Shown: one piece after another, positions 44,482-57,013 of the stretch | Layout: each line of letters opens with the position of its first letter | How positions within the stretch are numbered: the stretch's first letter is position 1 | Origin: Agelas oroides | Lineage: Eukaryota; Porifera; Demospongiae; Agelasida; Agelasidae | Assembly (NCBI GenBank): GCA_949130485.1 | Contig: OX422183.1 | Location: forward strand, 27,964,816 to 28,028,815 | DNA: 64,000 bases | Direction of reading: 5' to 3' | Program-made: the position numbers and the translations under genes | Notes under the pieces: generated by a model | Told to the model about the DNA's origin: nothing | Seen by the model: the letters and a program-made list of their open reading frames with translations, nothing else | Database searches by the model: none

Positions 44482-44580
44482 TGCACTCCACTGCACATGG
44501 CTGCTCTTCATGGCGACATGAATGTAGTGGTATACCTTGTTAAGAGAGGAGCAGATATCAACACTGAAGATATAATTCGG
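44482..44580 (+). CDS. Ankyrin exon B3
   Basis: A 33-codon repeat: C-T-P-L-H-M-A-A, LHGDMNVVVYLVKRGADIN, donor GTATGT. It is the close twin of A3 in exon and in the final intron bases, and shares the same unusual GTATGT donor. Confidence 0.9.
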
Positions 44581-44847
44581 GTATGTATATAAGACTGTAT
44601 AGTTCTAAAAGTGCATAGATTGGTCCTTTTGATTTGAGTTGGAGTTGGCATGATTGCCTGCAAAATTTAAGGATTGGGAAGGAACAGAAGCTGAAGCAGG
44701 AAATGATGAAGGGATCCTGTTGATGTGTGTAGTCATTGCATATTACTCTGTTGTGGTTTGCATCAACCTGTACAAAATTTCTGTTCAATAGAAGGGCTTG
44801 CCAGCTTCTAAGCTTCTTTGGTAGCTTTTTTTGTTGTTAATTTCCAG

Positions 44848-44952
44848 CGTAGGACCCCCCTGCACTTTGCAGCTAAAGGAGGCCATAAAAACATACTGGA
44901 ACACTTTCTTGATGTGGAAGAAGCTGATGTAAACAACAAAGATGTGTTTGGG
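44848..44952 (+). CDS. Ankyrin exon B4
   Basis: A 35-codon repeat: R-R-T-P-L-H-F-A-A, KGGHKNILEHFLDVEEADVN, donor GTAAGT. It has one more leading codon than A4. The D-V-E-E-A-D-V-N stretch shows what the diverged A4 loop (D-V-Q-K-V-H-F-N) probably came from. Confidence 0.88.
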
Positions 44953-45066
44953 GTAAGTACATGAACTACATTACTGAAGGCAGACTCAGTTTCATTCCCG
45001 GACCCCCAAGAAATTTATTGTGACCAATTGGCATCGGAAATCATTATGTTTATTTCTCTCTATCAG

Positions 45067-45168
45067 AAAGTTCCCTTGCATATAGCTGCAGGAGAAGGCC
45101 ATCTGGACACAGTGAGGTACCTTGTTGAGATGAAAAAAGCTGATATAAACATCAAAGACATATTTGGG
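45067..45168 (+). CDS. Ankyrin exon B5
   Basis: A 34-codon repeat: K-V-P-L-H-I-A-A, GEGHLDTVRYLVEMKKADIN, donor GTAAGT. The V in place of T before P-L-H is shared with A5 only. The B4-B5 intron is 114 bp, also short like A4-A5. Confidence 0.9.
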
Positions 45169-46802
45169 GTAAGTACACTACTGAATGGATGGTTTGTATG
45201 TAAGATTTGAGTCAGTGCCATCTTCAAACAAACTGGCCCTTCACCAGCTACACCGTAGATAATAGAGAGCATGGAAAGTTGGATTTGAAATTTGCATTTT
45301 CATGACTGAATGCAGGTTTCACAAGAAGTGACATCACTCAGTGTAGTAAGCTGAAAAAAGTTCCAAGCTCCACCCTTAGACAATCTTAATGGCAGAATAG
45401 GCCAATTATAAGGACATTGCAACCAGGTAAGTATATTTGTAGGTCAGCTTTACCACTAAATTTAGCCTCCTTAAGCCAGCATCTCTTTGAAACTGATCTG
45501 TCATTCTGGAGGATCAAGTCCAAGCATATCTTACCAATGCACTGGCCTCTGTAATGGTACTACCAGAGTTGAAAAGACGTATGTACAGTTAATCAAAAAG
45601 CTGAATGTCATAGCTGCATAAAACAATGTTAGCAACGTTACACTTTGGCCAAATCTTTGTACTCTGAAATGTCATTGACTATGGCAGAGGGTGGCTTTAG
45701 TAGGCTGGTACTGTAGCCTCCCCAAGAGTTAGCTTCAAACGGAGGTATACGTAAGTGGATCATTTGAATTTATTTCAACTGCTTGAAGTTTTTCTGTTCA
45801 GCAGCTTGCAAGTGCTATACTGTAGTGAAACACTGTCAAAATTCATTTCTGAGATTTCATGTTCACATAAAAACCCTACTTCAGTATTTCCACCACACCA
45901 CAAATAATGAGCACTTAGATAGTAACTTGTTTCAATTGTCAAGTAAAGGTGATCACACAAACCCACATTCGATTAAAGGCTATGCTCATGCACCATATAT
46001 TAGGAACAGATCGGTGCATACATTTCCAATCCAGATTTCCACACTCTATTGTCCTATATCAACCCCTCACCCTCACAGCAACACAGGTGGGGGTGGGGCT
46101 TTGTATGTTTATCTTTATATCATCACTGTCCCGTTTTGCATGCTATCCCTACATTATCAAAGCAGTCTTATGTCCTGTGACATTGCTAGCAAGAATATGA
46201 TTGTAACTATAGCTACTGGCTGCTACCTTAATTTTTTTCAGTGAAAATATACTGCAAATGCTGAGTACATATCTTGATACATTCCTATTAGCTACTACAT
46301 ACCTAGCAACATTGGAATATTGTTTCCTTGTTCTCATGCTTTAACAATTTTGTGAAGATCCAATGATAGTATGAGAGCTGATCGGCAGATAATATCAAAC
46401 TGCCCAGAAAGAGCTGGTAAAAGTACAGATTCTGTCATGGGATGTACACTGAATGTCTCCTGTCTTATGTTAACTAGGAAAATTGGATTGTGGCAGAAAG
46501 TACTGAAAAGGCAATAATCACACATTTCATGCACCCATTTCTTTTACTATTCATTTATTTCTTGTCTAATTTGGTTTTGAAGTAGCAGAACTGTACTGCT
46601 GAAGTGGTACCACACAACCCACAACCACAGATTGCAGTAAAAAAAAATACAGTTTTTGGCAAATCCACATAGCATTTTGGCCATTGCCATATATGTTTCT
46701 TTTTCACTCATGTTTATAGGCCCCTTGTTGGTAACACTAACAGCTGCCCATAGTCAGTTAATTCTGTGTTTTTAGTGACTGATGTTTCTCACTCTTCATC
46801 AG
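45169..46802. other. Intron B5-B6
   Basis: AT-rich sequence of 1.6 kb; the 153-codon frame at 45783-46244 has no recognisable domain or coding-like composition. Confidence 0.55.
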
Positions 46803-46901
46803 TTGACTCCTCTGCACAGAGCAGCTAGACGAGGCCATAAGGATATAGTGGAATACCTTTTTGGAAAAGGAGCTGGTATTGACAATGGAGATGGTAGTAA
46901 G
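46803..46901 (+). CDS. Ankyrin exon B6
   Basis: A 33-codon repeat: L-T-P-L-H-R-A-A, RRGHKDIVEYLFGKGAGIDN, donor GTACAT. It pairs with A6, including the R-A-A-R-R-G motif and glycine/aspartate-rich end. Confidence 0.9.
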
Positions 46902-47878
46902 GTACATTGGGATATATCTACTGTGCAATGTGGGCTTTAAACTATGCCCAATATATACACTGCACATAATTTTGTGCTTTGAAAGTTGTCATTCATGTTG
47001 TTTATAAAACATTTTTAGTTTGTGTGAACATAATGACCAAGAAAGTAATTACTAGCCTTGTTCCCAGTAATTGCAGTATATGTCAGAGATCTTCAAGGGC
47101 TCTATGTACCATGTATTCCAATGGACAGACTTATACATACCTGTAGCTGTGAGTTTGCATATAGTGTATGGTGAAATCCATTGGATAGCTAGTACTTGAA
47201 GTGTATGTCCAGACCCAGGCAAGGTTAACACCATCCAGAAGACACAATTAGCAGTAAACATCTACACAGATACTTGACAATGTTTAATGAGCTCAACAAG
47301 TTTTCTCCATGCACTGTTTGCTGAGAAGATTGATGATCTAATGAGCTCGCAGAACTGCTGGGTGCTTGAAACAATTTTGGTGACCAAAAGACCTGTGTCA
47401 GTTTTGATGACTCACCATATAGGGTGGGCCTGTTCAGGAGAATACTAACCACTTTCCTAGCCCTCCACACAGCCACAGAACAATGTCACACACAAAGTTC
47501 TGGCAGTAACCTTAGCTTGTGAGTAGTGCTGGAACTAACTTGTAAGTCCACATTTTCACATCAAAGAGTTTACAAACCTCTCTCTCACATCAAAGAACCT
47601 TGATAAGCAGCCCAATAGAGTTACTGTGCATCCATCTCAGTTTTATGCAGTTTAGCTTCTCCATGTTAATGTGCTGAAAAAGAATTTTCTTGACATCCAA
47701 TTAGCTCCAGTTTCATATGCAAACAGTTTCAGGAGAAAGTAAATGTATTCATTGACTAATTGTCTATAGAATGAATACCAGCTTCTGAGCAGTGACTCCA
47801 GCAGCGATAGACAGTCAACCACTTTTCCTCACTATATCAAGGTTTTACAGTTCATGGCAAGAGTAATGATTGAAATCC

Positions 47879-48738
47879 TAGCCTCATACCCAGGCCCCTC
47901 CCCTGCAAAAAAAAACAAACAGGGAGAGAGCCTGGAAGATCTGATCACGTGCTCCGTGACGTACATACTATGTGTGCTTTTATGTGTGGTTTGATAATCG
48001 AATTACTGCCCATGCAGTCCGTACTCAGAGTTATAAGTGGTACTCGGGCATTGTTGGAGTTCTGGATCAGTGGACGTTGCTGAGACTACAGACGGCACTT
48101 GAAGGCTGTTTCACTGTTATCTAGCTAGCTGGTAAGCAGTGTAGCTTCTATCCTACACCTCATTCCTCTCAAACATCACTGAAGACAGTCACTTTAGCGA
48201 CATTCACAGTACTCACTATGACAGCATGCTAGGAGTATACAGAACTCACAGCTGTTCACAGAGACCTTCCAAAGACTCCTTGCTGACATAGTGAGCGATA
48301 GTCAATGCTGTCAACGTCAGTAAGGCAACTGCCTCCTGCCTAGATAATATATGCTCCTGCGCCGTTTGAAACAATATCGTAGCAGCGTAGAACTTGGCGC
48401 TGCAGTAGAAGCTATGCTTGAAATATCATACCGGGGCTCGAGTCTAGCTAGACAAGTCTCAAAAAAGTTTCTTGAATAAGTACAAGCGCATGTAGGTATG
48501 GATCCGGAACCCTCAAAAACAAACCAAACTAGATGGAATGACACCACAACAATTTCACACCATCCCTACAGTGTTAAGTTATCTCAAATCTTATTGGTTG
48601 GGTTAGGGTTAATTGAGGATGTTGTTAGGGCAACGGCGGATATGCATGCACGTATAATATATTGACCAATAGGATTAGAACTTTGATAAGAGCTGCGGGA
48701 TATATCCTTCCAGGCTCTCTCCCCATTTTACGAGGCTG
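47879..48738. mobile_element. TAGCCTC-family element, 860 bp, 8-bp target duplication
   Basis: It starts TAGCCTCATACCCAGGCC and ends ACGAGGCTG; inner blocks GGGAGAGAGCCTGGAAG and CTTCCAGGCTCTCTCCCC are complementary. TGAAATCC flanks both sides (47871-47878 and 48739-48746). The right TIR is shortened relative to the left. Confidence 0.8.
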
Positions 48739-50169
48739 TGAAATCCAGCAGTTCTACATAAGCTCATTTCAAACAGTGGACCACATTTTTTTCATAATTG
48801 TCGGTGCCTTGCCTATCTGCACACAGCACCGCATGTTATGTAACTTTGGTTTGTTTTATGCCTGCACCACTACTGTTGCATTAAACTTTTACATAATATA
48901 TTGCTTGTATGTAGCTATCCATGCATGAGATAATTATGGGGCATTGTGATGTGACTCAAGGGAAGTGGCTACACAGAGCAGCTAGATAAGTTTATACTGA
49001 AGCAGCTGCACAAATTTTCTAAGGAGTTTCTGTGACTTAAATGATGCTCTGTCTATTTGGTAGCATGTTAAATACCACCAAACTACCTTGGAGGAAATTG
49101 GTGAATGCGATGATGCATGCCCTGCTATGCATAACTGATACTGCATGCTCCCATGTGGCCTGGCATAGGGAAATGGTTCTTTCTCAATGGAACTAGAGTC
49201 CATGTGTGGACGTTCTAGAGAAACAGAGGTCAAATGGTGGATTATCATTGTTGAATATATTACTGCTGTATGAAAGCTACATGGAATTTCAACATCTCCA
49301 TTTGCTTGTTTTGTGAGGGCCTGGCTGGTATGACTGACTGCGTTCATTGTCACAAAGTTATCCATCCAGGCTCCTGCATAGCTGATAAAGACTAGCAGGG
49401 ACACATTCTGTACATAATACAGTGCTTTTTATGGAGATTTAGAAATTGCTGGGAAGATTTAGCTCCACCAACTATTCGGCATTCATTCAGAGAATTCTCT
49501 GAGCTAACCAACTTTATTCAGAAACTACCATTCAAGGTACATCATAGAAAGATCAATCAAGTTTCCCCATTGGACAAATGTAGCCATTATGCTGTCTGGT
49601 CTGAAATTATCCTCTGAGTGACATGGATAAAACAGTATACCAGCACATGGTGATCATTGGAAGAAATAGCAGCTTTGGCACAAGTGTCATTTCTGCACTG
49701 GGAGCATGAAGTATGAGTACCACTTCAAACTCACCATCAAATAATGGCTTTTATGGATTTCAGAGCAGTACTTTGCTCTTAAATTTTATGCAGTGAAACT
49801 AGTCTATAAAAGTCACCGTTAAACACAGCCACCTTTTTATTATGGCTACTACTCCTGGTCCTTGTTGAACTAACCTTTTACAGTGTGACCTGGATAAACC
49901 AAATACCTATCTGTAAAACTGCTGGTCCCATGTACTGTTTTACTGTACTAACTTGGACACGCATCAAAAATGGAAGGGCATACAGGTATGAATTGCACTT
50001 TCCTTTTAATGTCTGTAGCTCCTTCTAGATGGTGGAATGTAGTTTCATTTTATAAAAGCCTTGATTTCCATTGTGGGATTCTTCAGGATTTGGTGGGGAA
50101 GTCGTGAATTAAAGCTGAAACTCCTAACCACATAATACTGTGATGCAATATATACAAGATTGCTTTTGT

Positions 50170-50300
50170 GGATTCTGAGGAAAAAGAGGAGGAGGAAAGA
50201 GAAAGAAGAAGGGGGAAGAAAAAGGGGAGGGAAGGAGAGTGGAAGAGGAGGTGGGCGAGAGGAGGAGGAGGAGGGAGGGGAGGAAAGAGTGAAGTGGATT
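50170..50300. repeat. Polypurine tract (G/A on + strand)
   Basis: About 130 bases with almost only G and A on the plus strand, mirrored as proline/serine/leucine-rich false frames on the minus strand. Confidence 0.9.
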
Positions 50301-50599
50301 CCTGAAACTGACCAAATCTCATGCCCTGCATTTTTGACCGGTGTCCAAGTTACTGTATCCCATGCAGAGGAAGATTCAGACGACTGCATTAATTAATAAT
50401 AATAGGGGAGTAATCTTTTGGAATCATCTAAAGTGATCTTTCTATGCACTTAATCTCAGTCTTCAGCCCAAAATACTTACATATACTGGCTGTAAAGAGT
50501 TTCAGATGTACAAATTTTGTACCATAATTGGTAAATCAAACATGTACATTAATGTGCCTAAGAAGCCAATCCATTTGCCTTATAATATCTCTCTATTAG

Positions 50600-50698
50600 A
50601 GAACTTCTCTGCACTGGGCAGCTGAAGGAGGCCATAAAGACACAGTGGAATATCTTGTTGGCCAAGGAGCTTCTAAAGACATCAAAGACTGTGATGGG
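50600..50698 (+). CDS. Ankyrin exon B7
   Basis: A 33-codon repeat: R-T-S-L-H-W-A-A, EGGHKDTVEYLVGQGA, end K-D-C-D-G, donor GTAAGC. It pairs with A7 through L-H-W and the K-D-C end. Confidence 0.9.
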
Positions 50699-51898
50699 GT
50701 AAGCACATGAGACTTGACTGCTGAGACAACACTATTAGCACTGTTCTGAGCTGAGCTGTCACATTCATGCATACATTTCGTACTAACCTGCTCTATGTTG
50801 AATCAATAAGTTTCACTCTTTGGCAAGGAACTTTAGCCAAGTGTGAGCTGGGCATACTTTCAATGGGTTTTGGTCTTTCAGTCAAAAATACATAATTCAT
50901 CTTTCAGCACCAATAGCTGTATGTGTGCAATAACTAAGTAAGTTGCTACTCTTTAAGTGCCTGCATGTACAATACAAACAAATGGTGCCTACCTTTATTT
51001 GATAGTCTTCCGGTTTCAAAAGTGGGATGGGCTTATTTTGGTTGTCTTATTTTACAGAGATCAGTATATCCTACATGATTTGTCTGTTAATTTACACTGT
51101 ACATCTGTCAGAGTTCAAAGTAACTTGATGTAGATTTACACACAACATATTATAAGCTTTACTGCAGTACTATACTTGTAGTTATACAACAAGGAAATGT
51201 AAATTGCTAGGGGGAGGGAAATGTTATAAACATTAATTAGCTACTATTGTCTTCAAGTCAGATTTCAGCCTTAGGGATGTCTCTTGGAACAATGTGCTTA
51301 GCAGATAGGTTCTTCACCTGCAGAAAGTAGAATTGGATTTAGGCAGGGGGGGGGGGGAGCACATGGGGGTCTCTATACTTGGCTCATTGGTCCGCATTGG
51401 GTGGGCCATTTCTCCTTTGCAGGATTGAAAATGTTCCTATCACTGTGTGTGGCCTCAATGTCTGTCACTAGGCATTTATTGGTCTGTATAGCCATTTGCT
51501 GATTGAGGACTCTGACTATAACCTAATCAGTGTGTAGGGTGAGATAATTGGCTAAACATACCCTCAATGGGATAATGTGCTAGCATTTAGTATAAGCTAT
51601 TACATTCCAATTAGGCCAGCATAATGCCTGTTGTGTATGTGACACCCACTGGAAGAATTGGCCATGACTATACTCTGTAAAAACTAAATGGTGAACATCA
51701 CTAACAGGTAGTGATATTTGTGGCAATTGTCGATGACCCTCACCGAAAATTGCCGCAAATATCACTACCTGTTAGTGACATTCACCATTTAGTTTATAAC
51801 CAGTTGATTTAGTCACCTATTCAATTTGGGCATTATGAAGCACTTTGGCATATTTTCTGTACGTTCTTTTATTAGTGAATGTTTTTCCTCTCCATCAG
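50699..51898. other. Intron B7-B8 with a hairpin repeat
   Basis: It contains a poly-G run near 51346-51357 and the inverted repeat 51681-51795. Confidence 0.7.
51681..51795. repeat. Hairpin MITE-like inverted repeat, 115 bp
   Basis: AAACTAAATGGTGAA followed by CACTAACAGGTAGTGATATT is mirrored on the right (AATATCACTACCTGTTAGTG, TTCACCATTTAGTTT), leaving a loop of about 20 bases. Confidence 0.85.
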
Positions 51899-51976
51899 AT
51901 GACTCCCCTGGATATGGCAGTCAAAAGAGGGCATAAGAACATAGAAAATTTTCTCAGAGGAGGTGACACATCAGAT
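51899..51976 (+). CDS. Ankyrin exon B8 (shortened terminal repeat)
   Basis: 26 codons: M-T-P-L-D-M-A-V, KRGHKNIENFLRGGDTSD, donor GTAAGT. P-L-D replaces P-L-H and the loop is missing, as in A8 (P-L-E, K-R-G-H-K). It closes block B and still ends in a donor, so the transcript continues downstream. Confidence 0.85.
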
Positions 51977-53624
51977 GTAAGTACTGTACTGTTAGCAGTA
52001 GATTTACTGTTGATTTAAGTTTGACATATGTAACATCGTTTCTCAAGCACTTGTGAAAAATTGTCCATTGGTGGTAATATTTTTGCTCCAATGATTGTTT
52101 GTCTTATCACCAAAGTGGAGTACCATCCCTGGATTAGAGTGATATGGGGCTAATCAGAACGATTACCACTTTGGGGAAAATGCAACAGCCTATATGTAAC
52201 TCTAAATGTTGTCAAGCAAGTCCATTCTGGTCTTTTCTTTAAACACCTGCTTGCAACTACGTAATGGTTTTCATGTCGTACATCTGTCTACAATCTGAAT
52301 TGTAAATCAATCTGTTGACAGGAGAGAAATGCATAAAAGCGATCTTGTGGATTTGTTGTCAAAACAATGTTGTTGTGACAAACTCTACATACTTATTGTT
52401 TAATGGATATTTTGTACCAGTTAAATTGTTGTACCAGGAGTGTATATTGACATAAAAGGTCTAAGAAACAGTTGGAGTGTGAAACAACCATGCGAAAGGA
52501 ATTTGAGAACTTATTGCCTGTTACTACTTTTATTGTTCAAGCGTATGCATCCCAGCCTGTGTAAGAATTCCTGTTTGTGAGACTCTGAGGAAGTGTATTC
52601 TAGAGCGTAAGGGTTGGGGACAAAGTTGAGACTGTAAAGCCCAGCATCAAGTCACTGAAGTGTAGCTCTGCGTGTAAACTATTTTAGTCTGGCTTTTATG
52701 TATCTCAGCTAGATATTTAGTTCTAGTACAACAGATTTGAAATTGCTGCACCTTCAATTTTTCTGTTGGGAGCCCTATATTTCGCGGCACACAACAAATC
52801 AACCATGCAAATGTCATTTTTTTTCTACCCATACAAATACTCTCCATAAGACATTTTGTTCATTGTGTTTAACAATTGTTCACTGTATTTACTGAACATA
52901 CACACATATGAAGAGCCATTAATTACCAGCCACAATGATTTACTTAATAAGTACTTTATCTCCAACAGAGTTTATGTACACATGATAGGTTCTTTAGCAA
53001 AACACTAGCCAAGTTTTAATATAAAACATTTCAACACACTATCCAGTGGTCATCATCAGTGGTTTACAGAATGTGCTAACAAAGACCACTTATATACAGA
53101 CAGATACTGGAAGTGTGCAATAATTAGGGCAACAGTGCTATTGAGGACATGGACATGAACACAAAATGTAATAAGTATGTGCATATGTTGCTTCAAAGTA
53201 GCGTCATTCAAAGGCTACTTCCAGCTTTGTTACTGACCTCTGCATTATGACCTAAATTCTCTTAGTCATTGCAACTCCCTTCCCCCAAGCCTCCCTAAAC
53301 TGCATCTAGAGTAACTTTGTCCTCAGGTTCCTCCATCACATACTGCATGTATGTGGTATAGTATGCAAGAGTGCAAGCTGAGGCAACCAACATATCAGAG
53401 AGTCGGTAGACTCTCTATGTAGGGTTGGCGCCGACGAGCAATATATGCAATACTTAAGCAAAAGCCGTATAACTTCACCACAAACACGCTAAAAGCTTAT
53501 TTAAGCGCCCAGGCTTCCTCTTTGAGTGGCTTTGTGATCAGCAAGACTGATATAGTTCCCCAAAAGCCACGTGGAAGACAGCTAAGCGCAAAAGTGTGCA
53601 GTAGCAAAAGTACCATTTTTCGTC

Positions 53625-53757
<133 letters not shown>

Positions 53758-53979
53758 TGTTCAGACCACTTGTCAAACGACGATAACTTGAAAACGGCTC
53801 AAGTACTCACCTTGATTTTAGCACGAAACGGATGCTCATCACAGCGCGCAGCTTCCCAACCATTCAGCGTCTTCATAGCTTCAAATTTACCCTGGTCAAA
53901 AAAGCTGTTCACAGTACTGCCTGACTGCTGTCCGTTGCGTAGGACGCCATTTTCTAATCTTGTACACATGCGCACATGC

Positions 53980-54029
53980 AGTCTCGTTCCCAGACCAAAA
54001 ACCGTGGTCATTGCTCTGGGAACGAGACT
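53980..54029. repeat. Short hairpin with TCTCGTTCCCAG ends
   Basis: AGTCTCGTTCCCAGA and TCTGGGAACGAGACT form the arms of a 50-bp hairpin. The ends resemble the TAGCCTCGTTCCCAGG family but no target duplication is visible. Confidence 0.5.
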
Positions 54030-54093
54030 AGTGCTCACACGAAATCACACGCGTTGACCGTGTACCTGTACTGTATGCACAGCTGGCATGGTC

Positions 54094-54485
54094 TATTCCC
54101 GTGGTTGAGGGAAAGGCTTATGGACACCATGTAGGTAAGGAGCTGTATTCTGTTGCTTATTTATAGCTACACTATAAACTAGAAAATGTAGAACATTTTG
54201 GGGGCGAGCCTGAGCAAGCTGATACAGGATATTATGTCGCTGATGAGTGATGCTATAAATCAAGTCAATCATCCTCCTATATGCACATCCATTTACTATT
54301 CCCGTGGTTGACGGAAAGGCTTATGGACACCACATAGGTAAGGAGCTGTATTCTGTTGCTTATTTATAGCTACACTATAAAATACAGCTTTAGGTAACGC
54401 CTGGATGGTCAGTTTTTATGCTCTGTCGGTACAGCTTTAGGTAAACGCCTGGATGGTCAGTTTTTATGCTCTGTCGGTACAGTTT
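54094..54485. repeat. Direct repeats (about 90 bp and about 51 bp)
   Basis: TATTCCCGTGGTTGAGGGAA through GCTACACTATAAA occurs at about 54094 and again at about 54297. Immediately after, TACAGCTTTAGGTAACGCCT with GGATGGTCAGTTTTTATGCT occurs twice in tandem (54384-54485). Confidence 0.85.
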
Positions 54486-54664
54486 TCTGTGCTGGTCAGT
54501 TGTCATGTGATCGTAAATCAGGAAGTCGGCTTCACAAAGAGCTCAAAATCTGGTACAGAGAGTTATTAGCCCTCCATCGGATTCCAGCTGGCATATTACA
54601 TGCTTGGAACCACTGCTAAGCTGTCAAATTTATGCTGTTTCAAGTTCTAGGGTTGTGGTTTAAT

Positions 54665-54890
54665 ACACTTGAACGAAATCTTCTTAGGCTTAGGTCTGAC
54701 TGTAACTGAGATTAACATCAAAAAAGTACAGAAACAAGAAATAAAAAACATTACAAATGTAAAAAGATGTAGGGATGGCATGCCAAAAAGTATACAAACA
54801 AGGTAGGGATGATATCATAAAACCAAAGGTCAACATAAAGGCAATGCCCCATCCCTACATCTTTTTCACACTGCAGTTAGACAGCATGCT
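54665..54890 (-). repeat. Dispersed repeat with GATGTAGGGATG palindrome, copy 2
   Basis: Reverse-orientation relative of 15398-15650, sharing CTTCTTAGGCTTAGGTCT, the internal GTAGGGAT palindrome and CTACATCTTTTTCACACTGC. Confidence 0.7.
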
Positions 54891-55630
54891 TGAAACCTAA
54901 ACCTGCACCATCCGTGGTGTTAATAATGCTGTAAATGAGCACCAACTACTTGAGTTTTTAAATACTACAGCACTTACTATATGACCAGTCCTGCAGCTCA
55001 CTTCAGCTCAGTGTCTAGGTTGTATAAGCAGTCCCGTATACAATATTAAATGCCAACAAGGGTTCTACAAATAGCATGTCAGCACCAAAAGCTACCTGGT
55101 TGTTACATGCATAGCTTCCGGCAAGGCACAGATACACCACATACCCCATGCTGCTAGACTACACTGCAGTCTGGACCCCAGACCCTTCTTGCCCTTTCAG
55201 AAGGGTTTGGAGTCCAGACCCCAGGCCATGTGGGAGGAGGAAAGTGGTCTGAGAACAAGGCTACAGCTATGCCCTTCCAGAGCTGCCAGTAAGGTTGTGG
55301 TACATTTTAGGGAGACCTCCAATACACTGTTATAACTGCAGTGTGAAAAAGATCTCATCTCATCTCCATCTACTCCTTTAGAGGTTTGTGTTACTGAACA
55401 CACCATTAATACATGCATGTAGTCTCATTCAAGACTTTGAAAATGAAAGGCTGGTGGAATAGTAGCCTGAACAAGTTTTGCTGAGCAATGTTTGGCTACG
55501 TATAAAATTTCACCTGTGCATTACTAGATCACAACGTTCAGACCATATATAGATGAGTACTTTAAGTCTGTACATTAACTTGACTAATTCCTGAATCACT
55601 TAATTTAATTGTAAACAATTTCTCTGTTAG

Positions 55631-55729
55631 GAGAATTCCCTACACATGGCAGCTAAACAAGGCAATCTGGGTAGAATGAAATACCTTGTTGACCAGGGAG
55701 CTGATATCAGCAAGAAAGATGATGATGGG
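55631..55729 (+). CDS. Ankyrin exon C1
   Basis: A 33-codon phase 0-0 exon: E-N-S-L-H-M-A-A, KQGNLGRMKYLVDQGADIS, D-D-D-G end, donor GTAAGT. The loss of T-P before L-H suggests a first-in-block repeat like A1 and B1, though less strongly. Confidence 0.88.
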
Positions 55730-56607
55730 GTAAGTATATTAAGCCATCTATCACCTGGTCTCATATCACAATACATCCTGCACAGTGAGTGACTCTAGGC
55801 TGACCTTTATATACATTGATGATTTGGCTATGAGTTCCCAGCTATATGCCCAGCTTTCAATCAGGTTTTGGAGAGAGTCTGGGAATATGGCTAGGATCAA
55901 GGCCTTAGGAAGCATGCAGTCATGCTATGATCGGATAACTATTTCAATTGTGCACAATGGGCAGGACTACACAAGAAAAGTGCACCGTCAATGCTAGATG
56001 AGAACTGATTCGGGCATCATAGACAGAATGCATGAATTGGACTGCATGAAGGCAGACTTTTCCCCAGAGTGATTCTCAAAGGTGTTGGAGACCAGGTTGA
56101 GAGGACTGGCCTCTTGGCTGACAGACGGTGCTCAAAACACTGGACGAGTGACGACCTTGCTCTTCACTTGGAGATGTTAATTCTATGGTTTGTAGACTTC
56201 GTGTCTGCCACAACAACCTGCATGGAAGTCAGTGACACTGTTTGAATAAAAAATTGCTAACTCTCAAGCTCCAAAGCCTGGTCTGATCAAGGAGTATAAC
56301 TACTACATACTAACAAGAGTTTGCAGACTTTTGGATGGCCACAGCAAGCGGTTGGGCTGGTCAGGTTTTGGCCCAACCACTTTTTCATGGACCCAACTTG
56401 GACATGCACATTTTGAACTACGTAGGGTAGGAGATAGCAGCTACAAGCTGTGTCATCCCCGAAAAGCTACCCAAGGCACCGCTGTATCCGGATTTTGCGC
56501 CATTTACAGCAATTTCGGTTCATTCAGTGGCTGTTCCTTTGCTATCTGCTAGGTGCCACGAAGCCAAAGACGTGACGCGTTGCCTACCGCTGACCAACAC
56601 AAGTTGT

Positions 56608-57013
56608 TAGCCTCGCTCCCAGGCCGTTCCCGCCTCCAGTTTTTGATCGCTTGCAGTATGCAAAAAACGGAGGAGGAAGGCCTGGGAGAAAGAGTCATAT
56701 GTGTGACGTCAGGTAGACGTGAGGGTAGACGTGAGGGGGGCGGTGCCCGACGAGGAATCTCGAGGTCCTTCTTGTAATATCTTGTCCGAGAACTTGAGAC
56801 TGTAACATTCGAAAGACAGCGTCAATACAGCTCATTGTTCAGTAGACTTGAGGCTGATCAACACAAAGTTTGTGAGTTACAACGATCAGGCACCACCCCC
56901 CTCACGTCTACCTGACGTCACGCACGTGACTCTTTCTCCCAGGCCTTCCCTCCGTTTTTGCATACTGCAAGTGATCAAAAACTGGAGGTGGTAACGGCCT
57001 GGGAACGAGGCTA
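56608..57013. mobile_element. TAGCCTC-family MITE, 406 bp, near-complete hairpin
   Basis: TAGCCTCGCTCCCAGGCC on the left is mirrored by GGCCTGGGAACGAGGCTA on the right. ACAAGTTGT flanks both ends (56599-56607 and 57014-57022). Inner sequence (GAGAAAGAGTCA, TGACGTCAGGTAGACGTGAG) is also complementary between halves. Confidence 0.88.

Larger units (their letters stand above)
46902..50599. other. Intron B6-B7 with a TAGCCTC element
   Basis: It contains the element 47879-48738 and the polypurine tract 50170-50300. No exon was recognised in 3.7 kb. Confidence 0.65.

Noticed and set aside
43960..44511. 183-codon minus-strand frame
   Set aside because: It spans a dispersed repeat and runs antisense through ankyrin exon B3; no domain.
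45783..46244. 153-codon plus-strand frame
   Set aside because: Composition is histidine/cysteine/phenylalanine-rich like translated AT-rich intron; no splice pairing or domain.
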